This document shows, one piece after another, positions 17,569-26,105 of a stretch of 55,166 nt of DNA. Position 1 is the stretch's first letter. Each line of letters starts with the position of its first letter. This DNA comes from Rhodocyclaceae bacterium. Its GTDB lineage: Bacteria > Pseudomonadota > Gammaproteobacteria > Burkholderiales > Rhodocyclaceae. The notes below the pieces were generated by a model. The model made no database searches, was not told where the DNA came from, and saw nothing but the letters and a program-made list of their open reading frames with translations. The position numbers were made by a program, and so were the translations under genes. The stretch is taken from contig JALNXH010000022.1 of assembly GCA_023230455.1 (NCBI GenBank), forward strand, positions 1 through 55,166, written 5' to 3'.

Positions 17569-17892
17569 TCACACCGATTTGACGATCGGCTCCAGCAATT
17601 GCTGGAGCTCACCCGAAGCGTACATTTCCGCCGCAATATCGGCACCACCGATAAATTCGCCGTTGATATAGAGCTGGGGGATGGTCGGCCAGTTGGCGTA
17701 ATCCTTGATGCCCTGGCGAATCCCTTCGTCGGCCAGCACGTTGACCGAAGCGAATTCGTTCACCCCACAAGCTTTGAGAATCTGCACCACGCGCGATGAA
17801 AAACCGCATTGAGGAAATTGCGGGGTGCCCTTCATGAACAACACGACGGGGCTTTGCGTAACGGTCTGGTGAATCTGCTGTTGGACGTCCAT
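17569..17892 (-). CDS. grxD: Monothiol glutaredoxin, Grx4 family
   Basis: This 107-residue CGFS-type glutaredoxin carries and transfers iron-sulfur clusters in the cytoplasm. CGFS is at about residues 29-32, and the glutathione-binding WPTIPQLYINGEFIGG segment is intact. The start at 17892 (MDVQQQIHQ) is preceded by AAGGA at a reasonable distance; two other in-frame ATGs upstream would add an atypical N-terminus. It follows prmC on the minus strand by about 70 bases. Confidence 0.95.
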   Translation of the reverse strand: MDVQQQIHQTVTQSPVVLFMKGTPQFPQCGFSSRVVQILKACGVNEFASVNVLADEGIRQGIKDYANWPTIPQLYINGEFIGGADIAAEMYASGELQQLLEPIVKSV

Positions 17893-17961
17893 GATCATTT
17901 TCCTTATATAAAAACTCGACAAACTCTGCTGCGCCGACTTTACCGACAGCCTGCACCCCGG

Positions 17962-18777
17962 TCAATGGCGGCCGCCACTCACCCTGACGATCCCGGCCAG
18001 GTCGCGATGCTGTTCTATTTCGCTAAAACCGTTCTGCGCCAACAACCCGGCGGCCGCTTCCGCCTGATCGTAGCCATGCTCGAACAGCAGGACGCCGCCG
18101 GGGCACAAGTGCTCTGCCGCCTCGGCACAAATGCGGCGGATGGCGCCGAGCCCATCGCTGCCCGAAGCCAGCGCAGACAGCGGCTCATGGCGCAAATCGC
18201 CGGCATGCAGGTGCGGATCGTCGGTCGATATGTATGGAGGATTGGACACGATCAGGTTGAAACGTTCCTCGGCCAGATCGGAGAACCAGTCGCTCTCGGC
18301 CAGCAGGACGCGGCCGCCGAGCCGCTCGGCGTTGCCTTCCGCCATCGCCAGCGCCATCACCGAGCGATCGATCGCCACGACTTCGGCCTCCGGAATCTCC
18401 AGCGCCAGCGTAACGGCGATGCAGCCGCTGCCGGTGCCCAGATCGAGAATGCGCGGTGCAACCACGCCGCGCAGGCGGGCGACGGCTAGATCGACCAGCA
18501 GTTCAGTCTCCGGCCGCGGGATCAGAACCGCCGGCGACACTTCGAATTCGCGGCCGTAGAACTCCCGGCGGCCAAGCAGATAGGCCACCGGCGCGCCGCC
18601 CGCACGGCGCGCTGCCAGCAGCGAAAATGCCGTTGCGCACTCCTCGTCCAGAATATCGTCACGGTGGGTCTCCAGCCATGCGGCGGTACAGCCAAGCACA
18701 TGGCGCAGCAACAACCGCGCCTCGGCGGGTGAAACCATCTCGCGAGCCGCGCGCAACGCTTCGGCAATCGTGGTCAT
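17962..18777 (-). CDS. prmC: Peptide chain release factor N5-glutamine methyltransferase PrmC
   Basis: This 271-residue SAM-dependent enzyme methylates the GGQ glutamine of release factors. The SAM-binding DLGTGSGCIAVTLA motif and the NPPY catalytic motif (VSNPPYIS) are present, with the N-terminal helical substrate domain (residues 1-80). Its start codon overlaps the prfA stop (ATGA), the usual coupled arrangement with its substrate RF1. Confidence 0.96.
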   Translation of the reverse strand: MTTIAEALRAAREMVSPAEARLLLRHVLGCTAAWLETHRDDILDEECATAFSLLAARRAGGAPVAYLLGRREFYGREFEVSPAVLIPRPETELLVDLAVARLRGVVAPRILDLGTGSGCIAVTLALEIPEAEVVAIDRSVMALAMAEGNAERLGGRVLLAESDWFSDLAEERFNLIVSNPPYISTDDPHLHAGDLRHEPLSALASGSDGLGAIRRICAEAAEHLCPGGVLLFEHGYDQAEAAAGLLAQNGFSEIEQHRDLAGIVRVSGGRH

Positions 18778-19862
18778 CCGCCAACATCCTCTGCCAGAGC
18801 GGCCAGCAAGTCGGCCTGATGCTCGGCCGTCAACGCGTTGACCAGCTCGTCAAGTTCGCCATCCATGATCGACTCAATCTTGTACAGGGTCAGGTTGATG
18901 CGATGGTCGGTCACCCGTCCCTGCGGAAAATTGTAAGTACGGATGCGCTCGGAACGATCGCCGCTGCCGATCAACGATTTACGCGTCGAGGCGATCTTCT
19001 GTTGTTGCTCGCGCTGTTGCGCATCCATGATGCGGGCGGCCAGCACGCTCATCGCCTGGGCCTTGTTGCGATGCTGTGAGCGATCATCCTGACACTCGAC
19101 GACGATGCCGGTAGGCAGGTGGGTAATGCGCACAGCCGAGTCGGTCTTATTGATGTGCTGGCCACCGGCACCGGAAGCGCGGAAGGTGTCGATGCGCAGA
19201 TCGGCCGGATTGATCTGCACCTCGCCCAGTTCGTCGGCTTCAGGCATCACCGCCACGGTACAGGCCGAGGTATGGATACGCCCCTGCGATTCGGTCGCCG
19301 GCACCCGCTGCACCCGATGCCCGCCCGACTCGAACTTCAGCTTCGAATAGGCCCCCTGACCCACCACGCGGCAGATGATTTCACGATAGCCGCCGAGATC
19401 CGAATCGCTGCTCGATACCACCTCAACCTTCCAGCGCTGCCGCTCGGCATAACGCGAGTACATACGGAACAGGTCAGCGGCGAATAGCGCCGATTCCTCG
19501 CCGCCGGTACCGGCTCGAATTTCCAGGAAAGTGTTGCGCTCGTCGTTGGGATCCTTCGGCAGCAGGGCACGCTGCAAATCCGCCTCCAGCCGTTCCAGTT
19601 CTTCTGTGGCGCGGGCGATTTCGTCGGCTGCCAGATCGCGCATTTCGGCATCGCCGAGCATTTCCTGCGCACCGGCCAGATCGGCCTCGGCGCGGCAATA
19701 TCGCCCATAGAGCTCCACCACCGGCTCGATCTCGGCGCCTTCGCGGGAAAGCTTGCGGTAGACGTCCATATCGCGAGTCGCCCCCTCGCTTGCCATCAGG
19801 GCGTCGATCTCGATCTTGCGCTCGGTGAGCTGCTGGAATTTCTCGCGGATGCTGTTGTTCAT
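18774..19862 (-). CDS. prfA: Peptide chain release factor 1
   Basis: This 362-residue RF1 terminates translation at UAA and UAG. It has the PAT codon-recognition motif (RVPATESQGR), the catalytic GGQ (SGAGGQHINK) and the IRTYNFPQGRVTDHR segment. The start at 19862 (MNNSIREKFQ) gives the family length (360 in E. coli); an upstream ATG would add 11 untypical residues. No strong ribosome-binding site is visible. Confidence 0.97.
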   Translation of the reverse strand: MNNSIREKFQQLTERKIEIDALMASEGATRDMDVYRKLSREGAEIEPVVELYGRYCRAEADLAGAQEMLGDAEMRDLAADEIARATEELERLEADLQRALLPKDPNDERNTFLEIRAGTGGEESALFAADLFRMYSRYAERQRWKVEVVSSSDSDLGGYREIICRVVGQGAYSKLKFESGGHRVQRVPATESQGRIHTSACTVAVMPEADELGEVQINPADLRIDTFRASGAGGQHINKTDSAVRITHLPTGIVVECQDDRSQHRNKAQAMSVLAARIMDAQQREQQQKIASTRKSLIGSGDRSERIRTYNFPQGRVTDHRINLTLYKIESIMDGELDELVNALTAEHQADLLAALAEDVGG

Positions 19863-19918
19863 GGCCAGAGGAAATCGCCGCTGCGCCACCCGCAACGGTG
19901 GCGCAGCGGCTGGATAAG

Positions 19919-21172
19919 CTACTTGTGGGTGTGCAGGCGGTAGATACGGGTCAGCAGCCCCGCCACTTCCTCGCGTTCCGCCGCCTCGGCCTGGTTCAGG
20001 GCCTGGGTCGGCGGATGCATCAGCTTGTTGGTAAGGCCGCGGGAGAGGGCCTCCAGCACCTGCTTCGGATCGTCGCCGCGAGTCAGCGCCTTTAGCGCGT
20101 GCTCCAGTTCATGCTGCCGGGTGGCCTCGGCGGCATCGCGCAGGGCACGGATGGTCGGCACCACTTCGCGGGATTCGACCCACTGGAGGAAGTTCTGCAC
20201 CTGCAGATCGATGATCGCCTCGGCCTCGATCACCGCCGACTGACGCGACTCCATCCCGGCTTCGACAATCTGTCCGAGGTCGTCGAGGGTATACAGGAAC
20301 ACGTCGTCAATCCCCGCCACCTCGCCTTCGATATCGCGCGGCAGCGCCAGATCGACCATCACCATGGGCCGGTGGCGCCGCGTCTTGAGTGCCCGCTCGA
20401 CCATCCCCAAGCCAACGATGGGCAAGGGACTGGCAGTACAGGAAACGACAATGTCGTAATCGGCCAGCCGATCGCCCAACTCGTCGAGGCGGATGGCGTC
20501 GGCAGCGAAACGATCCGCCAGAACCTGCGCCCGCTCCAGGGTCCGATTGGCGATCGTCATCCTCTGCGGTTTCTCGGCCGCGAAATGCGCGGCGCAGAGT
20601 TCGATCATTTCGCCGGCACCGATGAACAATACCTTCTGCGTAGCCAGGCTCTCGAAAATGCGCGCCGACAAATGCACCGCCGCGGCCGCCATGGAGACGA
20701 TATTGGCGCCGATCGCCGTGGTCGAACGCACCTCCTTCGCCACCGCAAAAGTCTTCTGGAAAGCCTTGCCGAGTAGCACACCCAGCGACCCGGCCTCTTC
20801 GGCAGCGCGTACCGCCTGCTTCAGTTGCCCCAAAATCTGCGGCTCGCCCAGCACCATCGAATCGAGCCCCGCCGCCACACGAAACATGTGACGAATCGCA
20901 GCACTCTGCGGATGCGTGTAGAGGTAGGGACGCACGCGGTCGGCGGGTAGCGCATGGTAGTCGGCCAGCCATTGCGCCACGGCCTCCGGCTGATCGGTGG
21001 TGCAATAGAGCTCGGTACGGTTGCAGGTGGACAGAATCGCCGCCTCGCGCGCAAAGCGGCGGCGCAACAGATCGTGGAGCGCCCGCGGTAGCCCGACCAG
21101 ATCGAAAGCCACCTGCTCACGCACGGCGAGGGGGGCGGTCGTATGATTAAGGCCGAGGGCAAAAACCTGCAT
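19919..21172 (-). CDS. hemA: Glutamyl-tRNA reductase
   Basis: This 417-residue enzyme reduces glutamyl-tRNA to glutamate-1-semialdehyde, the first committed step of tetrapyrrole synthesis. The N-terminus MQVFALGLNHTTAPLAVREQV and the catalytic cysteine in LSTCNRTELY are diagnostic. A NADPH-binding domain with GAGEMIELCA and a C-terminal dimerisation helix follow. The start at 21172 is chosen from the family N-terminus. It heads the hemA-prfA-prmC series and lies downstream of tRNA-Phe on the same strand. Confidence 0.97.
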   Translation of the reverse strand: MQVFALGLNHTTAPLAVREQVAFDLVGLPRALHDLLRRRFAREAAILSTCNRTELYCTTDQPEAVAQWLADYHALPADRVRPYLYTHPQSAAIRHMFRVAAGLDSMVLGEPQILGQLKQAVRAAEEAGSLGVLLGKAFQKTFAVAKEVRSTTAIGANIVSMAAAAVHLSARIFESLATQKVLFIGAGEMIELCAAHFAAEKPQRMTIANRTLERAQVLADRFAADAIRLDELGDRLADYDIVVSCTASPLPIVGLGMVERALKTRRHRPMVMVDLALPRDIEGEVAGIDDVFLYTLDDLGQIVEAGMESRQSAVIEAEAIIDLQVQNFLQWVESREVVPTIRALRDAAEATRQHELEHALKALTRGDDPKQVLEALSRGLTNKLMHPPTQALNQAEAAEREEVAGLLTRIYRLHTHK

Positions 21173-21222
21173 GCGCAATGCACCCTGAAGAAACGGATGC
21201 CGATTATACGGGGCGGGATGCA

Positions 21223-21257
21223 ACAGGGCCCGCTGCGGAAAACCGCGCGGGCCCTGT
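21223..21257 (-). terminator. Strong hairpin between tRNA-Phe and hemA
   Basis: An 11-bp stem (21223-21233 with 21247-21257; ACAGGGCCCGC/GCGGGCCCTGT) is stacked on an inner GCGG-AAAA-CCGC stem-loop. It begins eight bases beyond the encoded CCA end of tRNA-Phe on the minus strand. There is no U run on either strand, so it may be a processing signal or a weak terminator rather than a classical one. Confidence 0.55.
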
Positions 21258-21265
21258 GTTGTGTC

Positions 21266-21341
21266 TGGTGGCCAGGGGCGGAATCGAACCGTCGACACGC
21301 GGATTTTCAATCCGCTGCTCTACCAACTGAGCTACCTGGCC
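21266..21341 (-). tRNA. tRNA-Phe (anticodon GAA)
   Basis: The minus strand gives a 76-base cloverleaf: acceptor GGCCAGG/CCTGGCC, D arm GCTCAGTTGGTAGAGC, anticodon stem GCGGA/TCCGC with loop TTGAAAA (anticodon GAA), T arm with GGTTCGATTCC and an encoded CCA. Confidence 0.97.
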
Positions 21342-21355
21342 GAAAAGAGGCGCGG

Positions 21356-21383
21356 ATTATAGCCGAAGTTCGACCCGGGTAAA
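21356..21383 (-). promoter_or_regulatory. Sigma-70 promoter of tRNA-Phe
   Basis: On the minus strand a TTTACC -35 (21378-21383, four of six matches) is followed after 16 bases by a perfect TATAAT -10 box (21356-21361). The tRNA begins 15 bases further on. Confidence 0.75.
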
Positions 21384-21599
21384 GCCTTTGGCGCATTATC
21401 CGTAGCGGAACGCCTCGCATGGCTGCGGCGTCGGCCCGATGAACGAAAAAAGCGCCGTTAAACACTGGCCCGTCCCGGCATTCCGCAGGAAAATAGCCAT
21501 CGCTGCGCGGCTCGACCTGCGCACGCGGCGTACAGCGCCCGGAGAACAGCACTAGCCCAGATCGACCACAAAGCGGCACCAACCACCGGGAGCACATTG

Positions 21600-21644
21600 A
21601 TGCCTAGCCTTACTGAATTCAGCTTCGAACTGCACGGACGATGA
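21600..21644 (+). CDS. Possible 14-codon leader peptide ending on the next start codon
   Basis: An ATG preceded by GGGAG (spacing about eight) opens a short frame encoding MPSLTEFSFELHGR. Its TGA overlaps the ATGATG start of the following large gene. That gene has no evident ribosome-binding site of its own, so the short frame could couple translation. It could also be chance. Confidence 0.3.
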   Translation: MPSLTEFSFELHGR

Positions 21645-23785
21645 TGAACGCCAGCAGCCGTTTCCTCCTCGCCATCACCGTCCTGATGCTGCTGATGACG
21701 GGGCCGTTCCTGCTCACGGCGCTGGTGGTTTATTTCGACATGCCACCGGCCGATCGCGACAGCACGCTGCACCTGCTGCTGCCCCACCTGCCGCTGGGCA
21801 CCGTGCTGACAGCCAGCGGATTCCTGCTCGGCTTTGCCGTGTTGCGCCGGCTGTTCCGCCAGTATGTCAAAGGCTTGCAGCAGATGGCGGAGCAACTGCG
21901 GGTAATGAAATCCGCCAATCGCAACTTCCGTATCGCCATCGAAGGGCCGCCGGAAGTGCAGGCGCTGGCAACCGCGGCCAACGACCTGGCCGAGTTGCGC
22001 GATACGGTGTTGACCGACGTCGAGCAGCAGGTAGCGCTGACCAAGCGCAGCGTAGAGGACGAGAAGAACCGCATTGCCGCGTTGCTCTCGCAACTTGCGG
22101 TGGGAATCTTGGTATTCAATCAGGAGGGCATCGTCCTGCTCTACAACCGCCGCGCGCTGCACCAGCTGCGGCCGCCGCCCGGCCCCGGCAGCATCGAAGC
22201 GACGCCGGTCGGTCTCGGACGCTCCATCTATTCCCTGCTCCACAGAGGCGTCATCGACCATGCCCGCCGCAGCATCGACGACAACCTCGCTGCCGGGCGC
22301 AGCGAACCCGTGGCGCAATTCACCAGCGCCAGCCGCAGCGGCCTGATGCTGCGCATCCATATGGCGCCGATACTGGCACAGGGCGTCGAACAAACGCAGG
22401 TGATCAATGGCTATGTGCTGAGCGTGGAGAACATCACTGCACGCCAGGAACTCAAGGCGCGCCGGGCGCTGACGCTGCATGCGCTGGCCGTCGACAACGG
22501 CGCCTCGCTGGCGCGTGTGCGCGATGCGTTGCGGGAACTGCTACCGCCGACGAACGATGGTGAAGGTGGCCGACTGAAAGGTATCGTCGCGGGTGAGCTT
22601 GCAGCCATGCAGGCGCGCATCGACCGTGGCGGCGGAGAGCTGGCGGGGCACGAAGGCAGCCGTCCGCAACAGGAAATGCTCGTCGCCGATCTGATCGCAG
22701 CCGCCTGCCGGCGCATCGGCCACAGCGGAATCAGCGCAAAGCGCGATGACGTGGACGAGCAACTCTGGGTTCGCGTCGATGGGTTTTCCATCCTCCATGC
22801 ACTGGGCTTCATCGCCGCTCAGTTGCGCGAAAACTACGCGGTCACGGAAATTCGCCTGGCCGGCGTGCTGGATGACGGCATGGCGGGCATCGACGTGATC
22901 TGGAGCGGCCTGCCGATGTCGTCGGAGATCATTCATACGTGGGAGCTGGAGCCGATGACACTGGCCGGCCTGCCGACCTCGACGACTCTGCGCGAACTGC
23001 TCGCCCGCCACCAAGGCGAACTGCGCTACCGGCGCAATACCGCATCGCATCGCGCCATACTCCGCCTGGCACTGCCGCTCGCCGAACCGCCCGGGGACGT
23101 CGCCGAAGCGCTGCCGGTGGCGCCGGCGAGTCGGCCGGAGTTCTACGACTTCGACCTGTTCGCCCGCCGCGCCGGCGGCCCCATTCTCGACCAGCCGCTG
23201 GCCAGCCTCGGCTACACAGTATTCGATACCGAAACCACCGGCCTCGATCCGGCACGCGATGCGATCGTCCAGATCGGCGCGGTACGCATTTTCAATGGCC
23301 GGGTTCTGGCCCAGGAAGTTTTCGATCAGCTGATCGATCCACAGCGCCCAATTCCCGCGGCCAGCCACGCGATCCACGGCATCGACGACGCCATGGTGCG
23401 CGGCCGGCCACCGATCGAAGACGTCCTTCCGGCTTTCCACGCCTTCTGCGCCGACACCGTGCTGGTGGGCCACAACGCCGCCTTCGACATGCGCTTTCTG
23501 GCACTGCAGGAAGGCGCCAGCGACGTCCGTTTCGACCATCCGGTACTCGATACCCTGCTGCTCTCCGCCCTGCTCCACCCAGGTCAGGACAGCCACAGCA
23601 TCGAAGCCGTCGCCAAACGCCTCGGTGTGACGATCGCCGCGCGCCATGCGGCGCTGGGCGATGCACTGGCCACGGCGGAGATTTTTGCCAAGATGATTCC
23701 CCTGCTCGCCGAGCAGGGCGTGCATACGCTACGCCAAGCACTCGCCGCGGCGCAGAAGACCTGGTACGCCCGCCTGCGCTACTGA
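21641..23785 (+). CDS. Membrane sensor-like protein fused to a DnaQ-type 3'-5' exonuclease
   Basis: This 714-residue protein has two N-terminal transmembrane segments (about residues 8-32 and 46-70) and a HAMP-like and coiled region. A PAS-like segment follows (about 140-270, VGILVFNQEGIVLLYNRRAL), then a degenerate kinase-like middle without a recognisable HisKA histidine. From about residue 525 there is a complete DEDDh exonuclease domain (FDTETTGLD, HGIDDAMV, GHNAAFDMRFL, HAALGDALAT). The family is known next to CBS-DUF294 proteins, as here, often near acetate or sodium:solute transporters; no transporter is visible in this window. The substrate of the nuclease and the signal sensed are unknown. 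The downstream gene begins four bases after its stop. Confidence 0.8.
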   Translation: MMNASSRFLLAITVLMLLMTGPFLLTALVVYFDMPPADRDSTLHLLLPHLPLGTVLTASGFLLGFAVLRRLFRQYVKGLQQMAEQLRVMKSANRNFRIAIEGPPEVQALATAANDLAELRDTVLTDVEQQVALTKRSVEDEKNRIAALLSQLAVGILVFNQEGIVLLYNRRALHQLRPPPGPGSIEATPVGLGRSIYSLLHRGVIDHARRSIDDNLAAGRSEPVAQFTSASRSGLMLRIHMAPILAQGVEQTQVINGYVLSVENITARQELKARRALTLHALAVDNGASLARVRDALRELLPPTNDGEGGRLKGIVAGELAAMQARIDRGGGELAGHEGSRPQQEMLVADLIAAACRRIGHSGISAKRDDVDEQLWVRVDGFSILHALGFIAAQLRENYAVTEIRLAGVLDDGMAGIDVIWSGLPMSSEIIHTWELEPMTLAGLPTSTTLRELLARHQGELRYRRNTASHRAILRLALPLAEPPGDVAEALPVAPASRPEFYDFDLFARRAGGPILDQPLASLGYTVFDTETTGLDPARDAIVQIGAVRIFNGRVLAQEVFDQLIDPQRPIPAASHAIHGIDDAMVRGRPPIEDVLPAFHAFCADTVLVGHNAAFDMRFLALQEGASDVRFDHPVLDTLLLSALLHPGQDSHSIEAVAKRLGVTIAARHAALGDALATAEIFAKMIPLLAEQGVHTLRQALAAAQKTWYARLRY

Positions 23786-23789
23786 TGCC

Positions 23790-25223
23790 ATGACACGCCC
23801 GCCGCCGCTCAATCTGCACACTCCGCTCGCCGCCTTCGTCCGCCGCACACCGGTAACCGCCGCACCCGAAACACCGCTGCGCGAAGTCGTCGAAATGATG
23901 GCCGGGGAGCGAGTCGGCTCGGTGGTGGTGGTCGAATCCGAAAGCCAGCGCCCAATCGGCATCTTCACCCTGCGCGACCTGCTGCGCCTGGTCGCCGCCG
24001 GTGGACTCGATCTCGACACAATGGTTGCCGGCGCGATGACGGACTCGGGGCTGATCATGCTGCACTGGCGATCCACCGCCTACCAGGCCGAGATCATGCT
24101 TGCCCGCCACGGCGTGCATCACGTGATCGTGGTCGACGCCACCGGCCGCCTTGCCGGCATAGTCTCGCAGAGCGACATACTCGATTTGCAGCGCGGCGGA
24201 ATCAAGGCGATTGCCGGCGCCATTCGCAGCGCCCGCGACATGGAAGCGCTTTGCGCCGCCGCCGAGGACATTCGCCGTATCGCACGGCAGATGCTCAACG
24301 ACGGCAGTGCCGCCGAAGCGCTGACGCAGAGCATCTCGACCCTCAACGACCAGTTGGCGCTGCGCATTCTCGAACTCACCCGGCTGGATTTCGCCTTACC
24401 CAAGGTCCGCTGGTGCTGGGTCGCCTTAGGCTCAGAAGGTCGCTTCGAACAGACGCTGTCCACCGATCAGGACAACGGAATTCTGTTCGATGCAGCCGCA
24501 GATGCCGACATCGTGCGCGCTGCCCTGCTGCCCTTCGCCCGCGAGGTGAATGCGCGGCTGGCGCACTGCGGCTTCCCTCTTTGCAAGGGCGAAATCATGG
24601 CCGGCAACCCGGCGCTCTGCCTGTCGCTGAGCGAATGGAAGGAACGCTTCAACGGCTGGCTGCGTTGCACCAATCCGGATGCGCTGCTCAACGCCACCAT
24701 CTATTTCGACTTCCGCCCGATCTACGGCGACGAAAATCTCGCCGAAGCACTGCGCGCCTGGCTGTGTGACGCCATTCCGGAGGAATCCGCGTTTCTCCGC
24801 CTGATGGCGGAAAACGCCGTCCGTGCCCAGCCGCCGCTGGGCCTGATCCGCGAATTCGCCTTCGACGACAATGCCGTGTTTCCCCACACCCTCGACCTCA
24901 AGGCCTTCGGCGCCCGCCCATTCGTCGACGCCGCACGCACCCTGGCTCTGGCCCACGGCGTGGCCGCCACCTCCACCGCGGAGCGGTTGCGCGAATTGCA
25001 GCGCCAGGGCACGTTGGGCAATGAGGATGTGGAAGCGATAATCGACGGCTTCTACTTCATCCAGGCGTTGCGCCTGCGCCAACAGCACGGTGAAACAATC
25101 GCCGGCGGAGAGAACCGCATCGATCCGGACACGCTCAACGAACTCGACCGCAACGTGCTGAAAATCGCCTTTCGCCAGGCCAGGAAGCTACAGCAAAAGC
25201 TGCAGCTCGAATATCGGGTTTAA
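23790..25223 (+). CDS. CBS-domain protein with DUF294 nucleotidyltransferase-like domain
   Basis: This 477-residue protein has two CBS repeats (residues about 8-65 and 75-130), which usually bind adenine nucleotides. A GlnD-like nucleotidyltransferase domain follows with the motif GSEGRFEQTLSTDQDNGI, and then the DUF294 substrate-binding C-terminal part. Proteins of this type are thought to transfer a nucleotidyl group to a protein partner, but the target here is unknown. It is placed immediately after the sensor/exonuclease gene and 44 bases before a Crp/Fnr regulator, so the three may form one signalling unit. Confidence 0.85.
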   Translation: MTRPPPLNLHTPLAAFVRRTPVTAAPETPLREVVEMMAGERVGSVVVVESESQRPIGIFTLRDLLRLVAAGGLDLDTMVAGAMTDSGLIMLHWRSTAYQAEIMLARHGVHHVIVVDATGRLAGIVSQSDILDLQRGGIKAIAGAIRSARDMEALCAAAEDIRRIARQMLNDGSAAEALTQSISTLNDQLALRILELTRLDFALPKVRWCWVALGSEGRFEQTLSTDQDNGILFDAAADADIVRAALLPFAREVNARLAHCGFPLCKGEIMAGNPALCLSLSEWKERFNGWLRCTNPDALLNATIYFDFRPIYGDENLAEALRAWLCDAIPEESAFLRLMAENAVRAQPPLGLIREFAFDDNAVFPHTLDLKAFGARPFVDAARTLALAHGVAATSTAERLRELQRQGTLGNEDVEAIIDGFYFIQALRLRQQHGETIAGGENRIDPDTLNELDRNVLKIAFRQARKLQQKLQLEYRV

Positions 25224-25267
25224 CCGGCGGCCGCCCGCATGACAGGCCTCCACCCAGCATCGCTCGG

Positions 25268-25984
25268 ATGATCCCGATCAACAACATGCACAACTTCTCC
25301 GATGCGCTACCGCCAGGCGTCCAGGAGGAGATCGATGCCATCAGCAACTTCCGCAACGTTCCCCAGGGCGGGATGATTTTCCGCGCTGGCGGCGCATGCA
25401 CAGAGTTGGTACAGATCCGTGCCGGCGAGGCCAAGGTCTCGTCCTGCAACCGGGAGGGCAGGGAGGCCGTCGCGGCGCTGATACGCCCCGGCGACTGGAT
25501 CGGGGTTTCGGAAATCTTTTCCGGCCTGCCGACCATGTCGGACGTACTCGCCCTGTCTCCGGTCAAGCTGCGCGCGATTGGCAAGCGCGATTTCGAGGCC
25601 CTGATAGACCGTCATCCGGTGCTCGCGCGCCACCTGTTGCGTCTGCTCAGCCTGCGCTTCAGCGCGATCTACTACATGGATGTCGATCGTAGCGTCCTGA
25701 CGCTGAAGGAGCGCGTGTTGAAGACGCTTTACATGCTGTCGTTCAGCCATGGCAAAACCGCCGGGGACGAGGACGGCATCCTGATCGCCCTGTCCCAGGC
25801 CGAGCTGGGCAAGCTGCTGGCCGCCTCGCGGCAGAACCTCAACCGGGTGCTGAAAGGTCTGGAGCAGGAGCGACTACTGACGGTCCGCTACGGCGGAGTG
25901 CGTCTCCACGGTCTGGAAGCGATCCGGCAACGCTACGGCTATCTGGTCAACGTCGATCAACCGGCGCCGGTTTACGGCGAATAA
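25268..25984 (+). CDS. Crp/Fnr family transcriptional regulator
   Basis: This 238-residue protein has an N-terminal cyclic-nucleotide-binding-like beta-barrel (GGMIFRAGGACTELVQIRAGEAKVSS) and a dimerisation helix. The C-terminal winged helix-turn-helix is LSQAELGKLLAASRQNLNRVLKGLE at about 178-202. Only Cys44 and Cys55 occur in the N-terminal half, which does not fit the Fnr iron-sulfur motif, so it is more likely a ligand-binding Crp-like protein. No clear ribosome-binding site precedes the ATG. A perfect palindrome 18 bases after its stop could be an operator for it. Confidence 0.87.
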   Translation: MIPINNMHNFSDALPPGVQEEIDAISNFRNVPQGGMIFRAGGACTELVQIRAGEAKVSSCNREGREAVAALIRPGDWIGVSEIFSGLPTMSDVLALSPVKLRAIGKRDFEALIDRHPVLARHLLRLLSLRFSAIYYMDVDRSVLTLKERVLKTLYMLSFSHGKTAGDEDGILIALSQAELGKLLAASRQNLNRVLKGLEQERLLTVRYGGVRLHGLEAIRQRYGYLVNVDQPAPVYGE

Positions 25985-26001
25985 GACGTCACGGCAAGAA
26001 C

Positions 26002-26017
26002 TGTCACCCGCATGACA
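26002..26017. promoter_or_regulatory. TGTCA-N6-TGACA palindrome, candidate operator for the Crp/Fnr protein
   Basis: The 16-base element TGTCACCCGCATGACA has two perfect 5-base half-sites with six bases between them, the geometry of Crp/Fnr binding sites. It lies between the regulator gene and the DUF7064/APH operon. A half copy (CCCGCATGACA) occurs at 25235-25245, just upstream of the regulator's own start. Confidence 0.5.
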
Positions 26018-26105
26018 ATTCTGCCGGGGCCCAGCCGGTAACATTCGCCGGGTTTGAGCGGCGGGAAACCGCCCCGCCAATAATCACCACGAGGAGTCAT
26101 ACCCG

